From positions 1 through 64,000 of the forward strand of contig JAIPEL010000010.1 in assembly GCA_021737185.1 (NCBI GenBank): a stretch of DNA of 64,000 nt. The letters are read 5' to 3'. A program made the translations under genes and the position numbers. Source of the stretch: Desulfobacterales bacterium (GTDB taxonomy: Bacteria > Desulfobacterota > Desulfobacteria > Desulfobacterales > CAFBRK01). Of the stretch, positions 19,016 to 27,083 are shown one piece after another. How positions within the stretch are numbered: the first letter of the stretch is position 1; every line of letters begins with the position of its first letter. The notes under the pieces are model-generated. The model had not been told where the DNA came from. It saw nothing but the letters and a program-made list of their open reading frames with translations, and searched no databases.

Positions 19016-20662
19016 TCAGCGGTTGCGGAGAATGTCGTAGACCAGCCAGAGTCCAATAACGGCGGAAATGCAGTATCCCGCCAGGCCGAGCAGGGAATAT
19101 CCGCCCAGAAGCGGCGGCAGGCCGGTGGTGATGATCAGAGACGAACCGATGATCATCGCCCCGAGGATGACTCCCAGGGTCAGCCTGCTGAAGATCTTGT
19201 CCAGCGTCGAGGTCAGATCGTCCAGGTGGTGGTGCTCGAAGCGAAGCCGAAGGTCCCCCCGCTCCATTTTTGCGACGATGTCGCTGATTCGTTTTGGAAA
19301 CTGCCCGGGGGAGGTCGCCAGCTTCAGCAGCAGAACTTTGAGGCGGTCTAAAATCCTCCGGGGCTGGAAGCGTTGGGCTGCGAGGCGCCGGACATGGGGC
19401 CGCATTTCGGAAACCACGTCCAGTTGCGGATAGATGAGCCGGACGGAGGCCTCGGCCGTGACAAGGGCCTTGATCATCATGAACAGATCCGGAGGAACCC
19501 GGAGACGGTAATTTCGGATCAGGTCGGTGATGTCGAGCATCAGCTCCCCAATCCGGATGTCGGCCACCGATGCTGCCATATGAACGTCGAGCAGCTCCAG
19601 CACTTCTCTTTCCAGCGCACGGGGATCGATGCCCTCGGAGGTCCGGCTGACCGTCAGCAGGGTCTCCACCAGGCGCTCGCTGTCTTTATCTACGGTTGCG
19701 GCCAGAAGATCGGCCAGTTGAATCCGGTCTTCGGAGGTGAGCCTGCCGACCATTCCCCAGTCCAACAGGCAAAGGGTTTTTCCTTCCATGACCAGCAGGT
19801 TGCCTGGATGGGGATCGGCATGGAAAAATCCGTCTTCGAGAATCTGCTGGACGGTGGCATGGAGCCCCTGCCTGGCCATTTCGGCAGGATCTTCAAGGGT
19901 TTCGGGCTTCAGGTCCATGAGACGGTCGCCGCGGATGTATTCCATCACCAAAAGGCGTCGAGAGCTCAGACGGCGGTTTGCCTTCGGGATATGAATGCCG
20001 GGCAGATGCCGCATGCGGCTTTCGGCAATCTTCATGTAGCGGGCTTCCCGTTCAAAATCGAGCTCCCGTTCCAGTGTCCGGCGGATGAGTTCGACCAGTC
20101 CGGGTAGGTCGTAGATCTGGACCTCGGCCATCCGTTCGTGGAGGATTTTGGCGATCGATTCGAATATCCCCAGGTCGAGATCCACCTTGGCCCGGATCTC
20201 CGGGCGCCTGACCTTCAGGGCCACCACGGTTCGGTCCTCTCGGATTACGGCGCGGTGGACCTGGGAGAGGGACGCCGAAGCCAGGGGGGTGTGGTCGAAC
20301 ACGGAAAAAACATCGTTGAGGGGCCGGCCCAAACTTTCCTCGACGGCCTCGATGACCTGATCCACCGGCACCGGGGCGGCTTTGTCCTGGAGCTTTGCCA
20401 GCTCCTGGGTCAGCGCCTTGGGCAGCATGTCCGAGCGGAGGCTCAGGATTTGGCCGAATTTGACAAAGCTTGGTCCGAGTTCGTCGAAGGCCATGCGCAG
20501 GCGCTCGAAGGTGTTCAATCCCGAATCGACCCGGGAGATCCTGTCTGCCACCTGCCGGCCGGGCAGTCCGAGGTGGCTCAGCACGTCGCCGAATCCATAC
20601 TTGGCAAATACGGAAACGATTTCCTTGAAGCGCCCCAGGTTCTGAACGGTCTTTAGATTCAC
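19016..20662 (-). CDS. ABC1/UbiB-family atypical kinase
   Basis: A 548-residue member of the ABC1/ADCK/UbiB family. The KxGQ motif in SFVKFGQILSLRSDMLP, the invariant-lysine region VVALKVRRPEI, the ExD-type segment ERELDFEREA, and the catalytic FFHADPHPGNLLV and CLLDWGMVG are all present. Two C-terminal hydrophobic helices (GVILGAMIIGSSLIITTGLP and a following segment) anchor it to the membrane. Relatives support quinone synthesis, but sulfate reducers usually make menaquinone, so the precise role is open. Its ATG overlaps the stop of the phasin-like gene, indicating a two-gene operon. Confidence 0.9.
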   Translation of the reverse strand: MNLKTVQNLGRFKEIVSVFAKYGFGDVLSHLGLPGRQVADRISRVDSGLNTFERLRMAFDELGPSFVKFGQILSLRSDMLPKALTQELAKLQDKAAPVPVDQVIEAVEESLGRPLNDVFSVFDHTPLASASLSQVHRAVIREDRTVVALKVRRPEIRAKVDLDLGIFESIAKILHERMAEVQIYDLPGLVELIRRTLERELDFEREARYMKIAESRMRHLPGIHIPKANRRLSSRRLLVMEYIRGDRLMDLKPETLEDPAEMARQGLHATVQQILEDGFFHADPHPGNLLVMEGKTLCLLDWGMVGRLTSEDRIQLADLLAATVDKDSERLVETLLTVSRTSEGIDPRALEREVLELLDVHMAASVADIRIGELMLDITDLIRNYRLRVPPDLFMMIKALVTAEASVRLIYPQLDVVSEMRPHVRRLAAQRFQPRRILDRLKVLLLKLATSPGQFPKRISDIVAKMERGDLRLRFEHHHLDDLTSTLDKIFSRLTLGVILGAMIIGSSLIITTGLPPLLGGYSLLGLAGYCISAVIGLWLVYDILRNR

Positions 20663-20994
20663 GACGGCGTTTCGCCCCTTTTCTGCATTGCTTCGAGGAG
20701 ATCGATCCGTTTTTCAAGATTTTCCAGGCGGCGGGCCAATTTCTCGAATTCTCGGCCGCGGGCGACATCCAGGCCGTCCAGTATCCCCCGGACCGCGTCC
20801 TTCGCATTGTCTTTCAGCGAAGACCATCCGTCTCCGCCGCTGCTCGACAGTTCGGAAAACAGACGCTCTGCGTCTTCAGCACTGATTTTGGTTTCTTCGA
20901 CCATACGGTCGACAATCCGTCGGACTTTGTCGCGGCTCATGACCACCATGCCGACCCCGGTAAAAAAGGCCTTCTGCAGTTCGTCCCGGACCAT
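20659..20994 (-). CDS. Phasin-like coiled-coil protein
   Basis: A 111-residue protein, start ATG 20994 after an AGGAG site eight bases upstream; the longer upstream frame lacks one. The N-terminus VRDELQKAFFTGVGMVVMSR and the helical remainder, with a C-terminal coiled coil (residues about 75-105, LARRLENLEKRIDLLEA), match small phasin-like proteins often found next to ABC1 kinases. The stop overlaps the kinase start (ATGA). It may be a partner or scaffold of the kinase; a storage-granule role is an alternative. Confidence 0.72.
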   Translation of the reverse strand: MVRDELQKAFFTGVGMVVMSRDKVRRIVDRMVEETKISAEDAERLFSELSSSGGDGWSSLKDNAKDAVRGILDGLDVARGREFEKLARRLENLEKRIDLLEAMQKRGETPS

Positions 20995-21431
20995 GGATGC
21001 TACTCCTGTGGAAAGGTTCCCAATTCCAAATTCAAGGTTTAAGACCCAACTGAATGATTCCCTGCTGCTTGCGGCTGCACATGCCACTGTTGTACCGCTG
21101 CACAAGAAATATTGCGGCAGCCGGTATTAACCGTCAAGCTGGCGCTTGTGAAATTGTCATTGTTTCAGAACGTTGGGTCTTATGGAGGCTCCTGGCACAA
21201 ATATTGTTTGGTCTGCGGAAACGGTTTTTGAAAAGGATGTCAGCTCGATCTACAGCCGGGAGGATTCATGAAAAAATCTTACCCAGATTTTGCTTTCAAG
21301 CGATATTCGGGAAAAAGATGCCACAACCAAGAGACCCTGACAAGATATTATGTCCAGTTGCATGATGAACACCCCACGGTGAATTGCATCATGTCCTATG
21401 GCGGGAGTAACGAGTTGGCCGTGTTCGACGG

Positions 21432-21743
21432 AAATCATTCATCAACGATTACGGCAGAGAAGGACCGACGCTTTTTGAGCTTTATGACCTGCGATCAATT
21501 TCAGGAAAGCGTCTGACTTCTGGTGAAATCAATTCCTTAGCAGATTTTCTATCAAGACATCCAGATTTGAGACGGCCTGGGAACAAAACAGCTGTGGTTG
21601 TTTCTGAGGATATCGACTATGGGTTCTCCAGAATGATTTCGATACTGACAGAGGATACAACGGCATACGACATTGAGGCCTTTCGGGATCTGGATGAGGC
21701 CTGGAGGTGGCTTGGACTCTATAGCGATCCTCCTTCAGGATAG
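21432..21743 (+). pseudogene. 5'-truncated STAS/SpoIIAA-like protein fragment
   Basis: An open frame of 103 codons without a credible start codon is preceded by an in-frame TAA near 21412. The translation has TLFELYDLRSISGKRLTSGE, then TAVVVSEDIDYGFSRMISIL, and ends FRDLDEAWRWLGL, which fits the C-terminal three quarters of small SpoIIAA-like proteins of about 130 residues. The first 30-40 residues are missing. An overlapping plus-strand frame starting at 21268 runs into it out of frame, so a deletion or frameshift is likely. It lies where the G+C-rich left part gives way to A+T-richer DNA. Confidence 0.5.
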
Positions 21744-21907
21744 TAGCTTCGAGATCATACCGGAAGAAACTGTCTAAACGGTCCTCTCTTTCCGGGAATC
21801 CTTTCCGGCTTGGCAATCAGGTCGGCTGATCGAAACTATAGCTCTTATGTAGCCGACCTTGCTGCCTTCGATTCGAAAGATTTTCTTTCCGAAAGGCTCT
21901 CAGTTCC

Positions 21908-22225
21908 TCAGTCTTCAAGATCCTTTTTCAACTGTTCGAATTCCTCTCGGGTGATCTCTCCCTTGGCGTGCCGCTTCTTTAAGATGTCCAAGGGCGTATC
22001 TTGTCTCGAAGGAGGCAACGAATCAGAACGGGACCGGGCAAAGATAAAATAAACTACAACGGCCACCACCAGAATAATCAACAGCCACATGAATATCCCT
22101 CCAGGTCCATAATTCATCATATGCCCCCAGTTTCCTCCCCCCATACCGTAGGGGCGCTGGGCGCATCCGGCGGCAAGCAGGGCAAACGGCCCTGCCAAGA
22201 GCAGCATGTTTCCTATAAGTTTCAT
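21908..22225 (-). CDS. SHOCT-domain lipoprotein
   Basis: A 105-residue protein from ATG 22225. The N-terminus has a lipobox-like LLAAGCAQRP, then a glycine-rich linker and a transmembrane helix (FMWLLIILVVAVVVYFIF). The C-terminus is a SHOCT motif (DILKKRHAKGEITREEFEQL). SHOCT domains are short oligomerisation or tethering modules on membrane proteins. A longer upstream in-frame start would lie inside the 98-bp repeat at 22258 and is rejected. No obvious operon partner. Confidence 0.75.
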   Translation of the reverse strand: MKLIGNMLLLAGPFALLAAGCAQRPYGMGGGNWGHMMNYGPGGIFMWLLIILVVAVVVYFIFARSRSDSLPPSRQDTPLDILKKRHAKGEITREEFEQLKKDLED

Positions 22226-22257
22226 AAGCTTAATAACTGATACCTCTCGAATCGGGT

Positions 22258-22356
22258 TATAGGGATTGTCATATTTTTGTTCTGTTTGAGAGAGCTTGAT
22301 ATGCACTGGCGTCCCGCGAACTCAAGGTCATAGATCGGCTGTTTGACAATCCCTAT
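22258..22356. repeat. 98-bp element with terminal inverted repeats, copy 2
   Basis: Starts TATAGGGATTGTCA and ends TGACAATCCCTAT, an almost perfect terminal inverted repeat. The body matches the element at 12951-13048 in the same orientation. It sits directly upstream of the SHOCT gene and may contribute its promoter. No coding capacity. Confidence 0.85.
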
Positions 22357-22660
22357 TTTGACAAGCGCCCTATGTCGTCGCAGCAAGTCCTTCAGACAGA
22401 AAGCCAGCGATCCCTCTTCAGTAGGCGGATCTCATCAAGCCGGTCTCTTTGTCGACCTGCATGATGTCGACCAGCGAATCATTCCGGGTAAAGAAAAAGA
22501 GATATTTGTGTTTTGCGACCATTTCATACTCCCTTGATTCCATGCTGGGCGGACGACGTCGCTGGTTCTCAACTGTTTCTCTTGAAAATTCGTGTAGCAA
22601 CACACTAAGAAGCCAGAAAGGAGAATTCAATGGGGTGGAGATTGTACTGGAAGGATTCTT

Positions 22661-22701
22661 ACCGGCAAGAATCGAACTTGCGGCACATGGATTAGGAATG
22701 C
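22661..22701 (-). other. tRNA-Arg(CCT)-like 3' fragment
   Basis: On the minus strand the sequence reads through an anticodon-loop-like TTCCTAA, a variable region, and a perfect T-arm (GCAAG, TTCGATT, CTTGC). It then departs from a tRNA before the acceptor stem. There is no 5' half. This is what remains of a tRNA gene end and could be an old integration (att) site. Between 22357 and 22868 I see no other gene; a 41-codon minus-strand frame near 22418-22540 is unconvincing. Confidence 0.45.
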
Positions 22702-22868
22702 TTAAAATTTTATCAAAAAATTTGCTGCATTTCTAATCAGTTAGAATCAAACAGGAAAAAGAGACCGTTTTTGATTTCCTTTGGCAATAATTTGAAAAAT
22801 TTGACAAGTATGCATAGATAAAAGCTATTTTAGCATTCTTCTCAGCGAAGTGACCAAAGGCGGAAGTT

Positions 22869-22979
22869 CTACCGTTCGGCACTGAAAGCATCGAAGGACA
22901 TTTCCCGGGTGAAATGAGCGATATCGTCAATCGCTTCCAGGATGTCCTCGATTCGCAGCTTCCATTCCCTAGTCGGCAT
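22869..22979 (-). pseudogene. Truncated HepT (HEPN) toxin remnant
   Basis: A 36-codon frame starting ATG 22979 behind a GAGGGA site reads MPTREWKLRIEDILEAIDDI and continues to a TAG at 22869. This is the N-terminal helix pair of HepT-type HEPN toxins (DUF86), normally about 110-140 residues. The catalytic RxxxxH region is absent. It lies directly downstream of the MntA-like antitoxin gene, the usual order of this toxin-antitoxin pair on one strand. The toxin therefore appears inactivated. Confidence 0.6.
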
Positions 22980-23067
22980 AAACGGCTTCCCTCAGAATTC
23001 GATCCCTCAGTTGGGGTTTCAGAGAGAATTGCTCCAGACTCCATGGTGCCTCCAGGTTTCGAAGTAT

Positions 23068-23373
23068 TCATACATAGATGGCCTCGGCATCTATACTGCG
23101 CTTCAAAAAAGGGTTCATGTTCTTTCTGTAGCTGACCACATCGACACTAGTGTGAAGCGATTCTTCCAACTCTTGCTTGATACCGATCAGGACAAACAGG
23201 TCCTGCCGATCCAGGTCGACGACGACATCGACATCCCGCCTTGCTTCCTTTTCGCCCCTGGCCACCGATCCGAAAAGGCCGAGACGCCGCAGCCCGTAAT
23301 CCTTTTCGAATTTCGGTTTGACGAACCTTAGCATGCTGATGACGGCATCCTTACCCATGATTTCGTCGCCCAT
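23068..23373 (-). CDS. MntA-like minimal nucleotidyltransferase antitoxin
   Basis: A 101-residue MNT-domain protein. ATG 23373 is preceded by a GGGAGG site; the longer frame to 23454 is not. The motif LGLFGSVARGEKEARRDVDV supplies the GSxxR...DxD nucleotidyltransferase signature. Such proteins AMPylate and neutralise the HEPN toxin HepT. Here the HepT gene downstream is cut to 36 codons, so this antitoxin appears orphaned. Confidence 0.8.
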   Translation of the reverse strand: MGDEIMGKDAVISMLRFVKPKFEKDYGLRRLGLFGSVARGEKEARRDVDVVVDLDRQDLFVLIGIKQELEESLHTSVDVVSYRKNMNPFLKRSIDAEAIYV

Positions 23374-23519
23374 GGTGATACCTCCCAATATCCGGAGCGG
23401 TGATCGTGGGAAATGGCTATATTCTGTTCTTTCCAACGTGCTTGTTTTTACCATGATTTTTTGTTACATATCAACGGCTTGTTTCTTTTTCCTCACTATT
23501 GGTGAATTGGAGATCCTCT

Positions 23520-23804
23520 ATGGCCCTTACCAAAGCCGATCTGGTCGAAGCGGTTATGCAGACATCCGGCCTTACCAAAGCTCAATGTGTCGATATCGTC
23601 GATTCCATCCTGTCCATCGTCAAAGACCGCCTGGCTGCCGGCGAGGATGTTCTGATTTCCGGGTTCGGGAAATTCCAGATTCAGGATAAGGATGCTCGAA
23701 GGGGACGCAACCCGGCCACCGGCAGCGATTTGATGCTGCGACCGAGAAAGGTCGTTACGTTCAAATATTCTGGAAAGCTGAAGAAGATGGTGAACGGAGG
23801 GTGA
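23520..23804 (+). CDS. HU/IHF-family DNA-binding protein, copy 1
   Basis: A 94-residue IHF/HU protein. ATG 23520 follows TTGGAG. The N-terminus MALTKADLVEAVMQTSGLTK, the arm motif RRGRNPATGSDL and the C-terminus KLKKMVNGG are typical. A paralogue at 32331-32615 differs at only about seven residues, and the two share roughly 60 bp of upstream DNA, so this is a recent duplication. It bends DNA and may assist local sigma-54 or recombination events; that role is not shown. Confidence 0.93.
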   Translation: MALTKADLVEAVMQTSGLTKAQCVDIVDSILSIVKDRLAAGEDVLISGFGKFQIQDKDARRGRNPATGSDLMLRPRKVVTFKYSGKLKKMVNGG

Positions 23805-23831
23805 GCTGGCTTCAGGCGGATATAAGTGGCT

Positions 23832-24038
23832 CTATGTATGCTTTCCGAACAAGCGTTCCCTTTCAGAAAGGTCAAGCTCCAAGGCCTCGAGGATTTTCCG
23901 TTGTGTCTCCAGCCTGCAGGGAAGCCCCTGTTCTATGCGGGAAATGGTAATCGGCGATATTTCTGCTTTCCGGGCAAGTTCCGACTTGCTCAACAACTGT
24001 GATTCCCGAAGTCGCTTAAGGGCATTTCGCTTCATCAT
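23832..24038 (-). CDS. XRE-family helix-turn-helix regulator
   Basis: A 68-residue protein composed almost entirely of a Cro/C1-type helix-turn-helix: LRESQLLSKSELARKAEISP followed by ITISRIEQG. The C-terminus is a short helix (ILEALELDLSERERLFG). Convergent with the HU gene. The target is unknown; small stand-alone XRE proteins often regulate their own neighbourhood or form the antitoxin of a pair. Confidence 0.82.
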   Translation of the reverse strand: MMKRNALKRLRESQLLSKSELARKAEISPITISRIEQGLPCRLETQRKILEALELDLSERERLFGKHT

Positions 24039-24059
24039 TATCCTCTGAAGAGTTCTATT

Positions 24060-25457
24060 TTACCGAATTGGCTTACTGTCAGATTTATAAAGGGAAATGC
24101 AGTTTCGTCCACAGCTTTTTGCTTCATACAGCGCATTGTCAGCAGCAGTCAATAGCTGCTCAATGCTAACCGCTTCATTAGGCTTCAAAGTTCCAATCCC
24201 GATACTCAGGGAGATCTGAATACTATCTTGGCTGGTAACACAGCTCAACTCCAACTCCTGAACTTCCATACGCAATTGTTCAGCAATATGTTTGGCTCCA
24301 TGGCTTGAGGTATTCGGCAAGATAAGGGCAAACTCGTCTCCGCCATATCGGGCTGCAAAGTCTGCAGGCCGTTTGCTCTTAGCTGCTATTAAGCGGGCTA
24401 TTTCTTTTAGACATTCATCTCCGGCAATATGTCCGTGTTTATCATTGAACTCTTTGAAATTATCGACATCGAATAGAAGAAGAGAAAGATCGCTTTTTTC
24501 CCTGCTCATTCGCCTCCACTCTTCTTTCAGACGCTCATCGAACCATCTTCGATTTGCTATATTGGTGAGCGAATCCGTCCGTGCCAAAACCTCAAGCTCC
24601 TTGTTTGCAGACTCCAGTGCATCTCGGGTTTTTTCAAATTCTGTGACATCGTTAAAAAGGATTATCGAGCCGCCTTCAGGCTCTATAGAAATCGACCTAA
24701 TAGAAAAAGAATGTCCTTCTTGCTTTAGAATCGCTGATTTTGGTTGAGTCTCTTTAGCCTCGAATAAGGCTGATACCTCTTTCATATTTTCCGGTTCGAA
24801 CAGCGAGAGAAAATCGACCCCGAGTAAAGCTTCCTTTGTAGATGAAAAGCATTGGGCTGCAGCGAAATTTGTGAAAACGATTTTTCCATCTTGACTGATT
24901 TCAAAAATGCCATCTGAAATATGCTCCAGAATGGTCTCAAGGTGTTTGGTAGCAGAAAGCAGCTCTTTGGTTATTTGTCGTGGGTGAAGGTTGTTTGGCC
25001 CAAAGATAGCATTCTTTTTTGTAAAGTTTACCACTCTACCTGTATTTGTAATGGCGTTTAATATATTTTCCCCCGTTTCGGGGAAAGGCCCTTTTGCAAT
25101 GCATAGATTGGCCCCAATTGTTTTGAGATGGTCGATGTCCTCAACTGCAGTAGCGGAAATAACAAAAAGGGGTGTTTTTTCAAATCGGGAATCATTGCGG
25201 ATAATCCGGCACAAAGTGGTACCATCAATGTTCGGCATTACCAAGTCAACTAAAATATAGTCCGGGAAATAGGTCTTAAGAATGTTGATTGCCAGCAAAC
25301 CATTATTTGCCGTTTTTACCATGTATCCGTTATCTTTCAAAAAGTCGGCGATATATTTCAAAAAAACAGGGTGATTGTCCACAAGTAGAATTTTTTCCCG
25401 CTCAATTTCCAAAACCGTGCCCCTTGAAGTCTTGCTTTTCTTAGAACAGTTCATCAA
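24060..25457 (-). CDS. REC-PAS-GGDEF diguanylate cyclase
   Basis: A 465-residue response regulator. Residues about 22-135 are a REC domain (KILLVDN, the acceptor-type DLVMPNIDG). A PAS domain follows at about 175-285, and a GGDEF domain at about 305-460 with RYGGDEFAL. The inhibitory I-site RPAD lies five residues before GGDEF, so product inhibition should work. It makes c-di-GMP from GTP. It overlaps the end of the upstream PilZ gene by 17 bp and is followed downstream by an XRE gene, so the PilZ-GGDEF pair is an operon that both makes and senses c-di-GMP. Confidence 0.92.
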   Translation of the reverse strand: MMNCSKKSKTSRGTVLEIEREKILLVDNHPVFLKYIADFLKDNGYMVKTANNGLLAINILKTYFPDYILVDLVMPNIDGTTLCRIIRNDSRFEKTPLFVISATAVEDIDHLKTIGANLCIAKGPFPETGENILNAITNTGRVVNFTKKNAIFGPNNLHPRQITKELLSATKHLETILEHISDGIFEISQDGKIVFTNFAAAQCFSSTKEALLGVDFLSLFEPENMKEVSALFEAKETQPKSAILKQEGHSFSIRSISIEPEGGSIILFNDVTEFEKTRDALESANKELEVLARTDSLTNIANRRWFDERLKEEWRRMSREKSDLSLLLFDVDNFKEFNDKHGHIAGDECLKEIARLIAAKSKRPADFAARYGGDEFALILPNTSSHGAKHIAEQLRMEVQELELSCVTSQDSIQISLSIGIGTLKPNEAVSIEQLLTAADNALYEAKSCGRNCISLYKSDSKPIR

Positions 25458-25899
25458 TTTTGATCTCTCTTATTTCTTTGCCCGGAGCATTGGAGGAAAA
25501 CCGATTTATTTCCTCTTCCGCATATGTCTCTTCCAGACGGCTCAGTACATCCAGAGCCTTTCGAGGGTTTGTCTGTCTGCTTGCGCCGAACGGCAAGAAT
25601 TGGACTCCTGTCATGGCCGGCTTATTCGGTCCGAGCGTCGTTGCCTGCCAACGGATGTTTCCCCACAGATAAAGCAGCGGCTCCTCTGGAAGATGAAATT
25701 GCAGCAGAATTTTTTGATTTATTTTCCAGAGGATGTCGGATTCAAAGCCAGCGCCGCCCTTGCTCAAATTCACCAGCTTTAGGGGTTCGGAAAAGCCGAG
25801 CAGCATTCCTAAAAGCCCGGCTTTTCTAATTCTGACGGTTGCCCCTGGAATCTCGAATCTGCGGCATTTTCTTTTTTCTGTCCCATTTTTTTCTTCCAT
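25441..25899 (-). CDS. PilZ-domain protein
   Basis: A 152-residue single PilZ protein. It has KCRRFEIPGATV (RxxxR-type motif, in reduced form as RR before F) and NLSKGGAGF ([DN]xSxxG), which form the c-di-GMP site. The C-terminal 40 residues are a charged helix. Its 3' end overlaps the GGDEF gene start, so effector and cyclase are translated together. Confidence 0.82.
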   Translation of the reverse strand: MEEKNGTEKRKCRRFEIPGATVRIRKAGLLGMLLGFSEPLKLVNLSKGGAGFESDILWKINQKILLQFHLPEEPLLYLWGNIRWQATTLGPNKPAMTGVQFLPFGASRQTNPRKALDVLSRLEETYAEEEINRFSSNAPGKEIREIKIDELF

Positions 25900-25969
25900 A
25901 TCCTCTTCGTCTGAAACTTGTTAATGAATTTTTCGCCCACAAAATAGACGGTTCTTGAGCATCAATCAT

Positions 25970-26701
25970 TCAAAAGGTTGGAGTCGTTTCCGCTTTTATT
26001 TTCAATACAGCATCCATGTTATTTAAAAAAACATCTGCCAGCTTCGGGTCAAAGTGTTTACCGCGCTCTTCGGCAATGATATTTGCAGCCTTTTCGACCG
26101 GCATTGGGCCCTTATAAGGGCGTTTGGAAGTCAGGGCATCAAATACATCAGCTACGGCAACGATTCTTCCTGAAATCGGAATCCTTGAACCGGAAAGCCC
26201 TTTGGGATATCCAGTACCGTTCCATTTTTCGTGATGACTTAGTGCGATTTCCTTGCCAAGATATAGTAATTTGGAACCAGCGCCGCTCAAGATTTTCGCT
26301 CCAATCAACGTGTGGCTTTTGATCGTCTCAAACTCTTCTTCCGTCAGCTTTCCCGGTTTCAGCAAAATTGTGTCGGGAATTCCGATCTTACCAACATCAT
26401 GCATGGGAGATGCCATGTGAATCTGTTCCACCTCCGGTTCGGGCAAACCATACTTTTCTGCGATCAAGGCGCTATATCTTGCCATTCGAATAATGTGGTC
26501 CCCGGTATTCTCATCTCGATATTCTGATGCAATGACAAGGCGGTTGATGGTTTCGCGATAAGCCTCTTGAAGGCTGTCTCTTGCTGCTTCCAGTTCCTTT
26601 CGCCTCTCTTTCTCTGATTGATAAAGTCGCGCGATATCTTCAGCATATTTTTTTAACTGATCGCGATGACCAGATCCATCAGCATAATCATGACTTTCCA
26701 T
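25970..26701 (-). CDS. HD-GYP phosphodiesterase
   Basis: A 243-residue protein. ATG 26701 follows AAAGGGG; a GTG 21 bp upstream overlapping the previous stop is an alternative. An N-terminal coiled coil leads into an HD-GYP domain with the HD pair in PMHDVGKIGIPD, then ALSHHEKWNGTGYPKGLSG with the GYP motif, and VAVADVFDALTSKRPYK. The metal-binding residues look intact, so it probably hydrolyses c-di-GMP. With the CheY-like gene just upstream it resembles a split version of a REC-HD-GYP regulator. Confidence 0.92.
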   Translation of the reverse strand: MESHDYADGSGHRDQLKKYAEDIARLYQSEKERRKELEAARDSLQEAYRETINRLVIASEYRDENTGDHIIRMARYSALIAEKYGLPEPEVEQIHMASPMHDVGKIGIPDTILLKPGKLTEEEFETIKSHTLIGAKILSGAGSKLLYLGKEIALSHHEKWNGTGYPKGLSGSRIPISGRIVAVADVFDALTSKRPYKGPMPVEKAANIIAEERGKHFDPKLADVFLNNMDAVLKIKAETTPTF

Positions 26702-26714
26702 AGTAAAACCCCTT

Positions 26715-27083
26715 TCACTCACCCAAAAATTCTTCTACCTTACGCAAAAGGTCCAACGGGCTGAAGGGCTTTATGAAATAATCATCAGCGCCGGCTTTTC
26801 CCCCTTCCATTTTGTCATACTCCTGCCCCTTGGCAGTGAGCAGGATAATTGGACAATTTTGTGTCTCCAAATTTTCTTTCAGAATCCGGGTCGCTTCCAG
26901 CCCATCCATACCTTCCGGCATCATGATATCCATTAAAATAAGGTCGGGCTTTTCATTGAGTGCAAGCTCTATCGCTTTTTCAGCGCTTTCTGCCTGCAAA
27001 ATTTGGTAGTCCTCAATTTCGAAGGTCACCTCCACCAGCTCCCGAACCTCTCTGCGATCATCCACCACGAGGATTTTTTTCAT
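26715..27083 (-). CDS. CheY-like single-domain response regulator
   Basis: A 122-residue receiver domain. KKILVVDDRREV gives the acidic pair, LILMDIMMPEGMDG the phospho-acceptor Asp, and ILLTAKGQEYD and YFIKPFSP the conserved Thr and Lys. ATG 27083 follows GGAAGG and overlaps the stop of the large kinase gene (ATGA at 27080-27083), so this is probably the kinase's partner. The HD-GYP gene is 13 bp downstream, so phosphorylation may control it in trans. Confidence 0.9.
   Translation of the reverse strand: MKKILVVDDRREVRELVEVTFEIEDYQILQAESAEKAIELALNEKPDLILMDIMMPEGMDGLEATRILKENLETQNCPIILLTAKGQEYDKMEGGKAGADDYFIKPFSPLDLLRKVEEFLGE

Noticed and set aside
21083-21089. GCCACTG, resembling a cobalamin riboswitch B12 box
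   Set aside because: No surrounding riboswitch helices, and it is far from the cobamide operon. No riboswitch was found upstream of rfbA either.
21193-21208. TGGCACAAATATTGTT, sigma-54-like
   Set aside because: The -12 element lacks the required GC (TTGT instead of TTGC) and it precedes only a broken gene.
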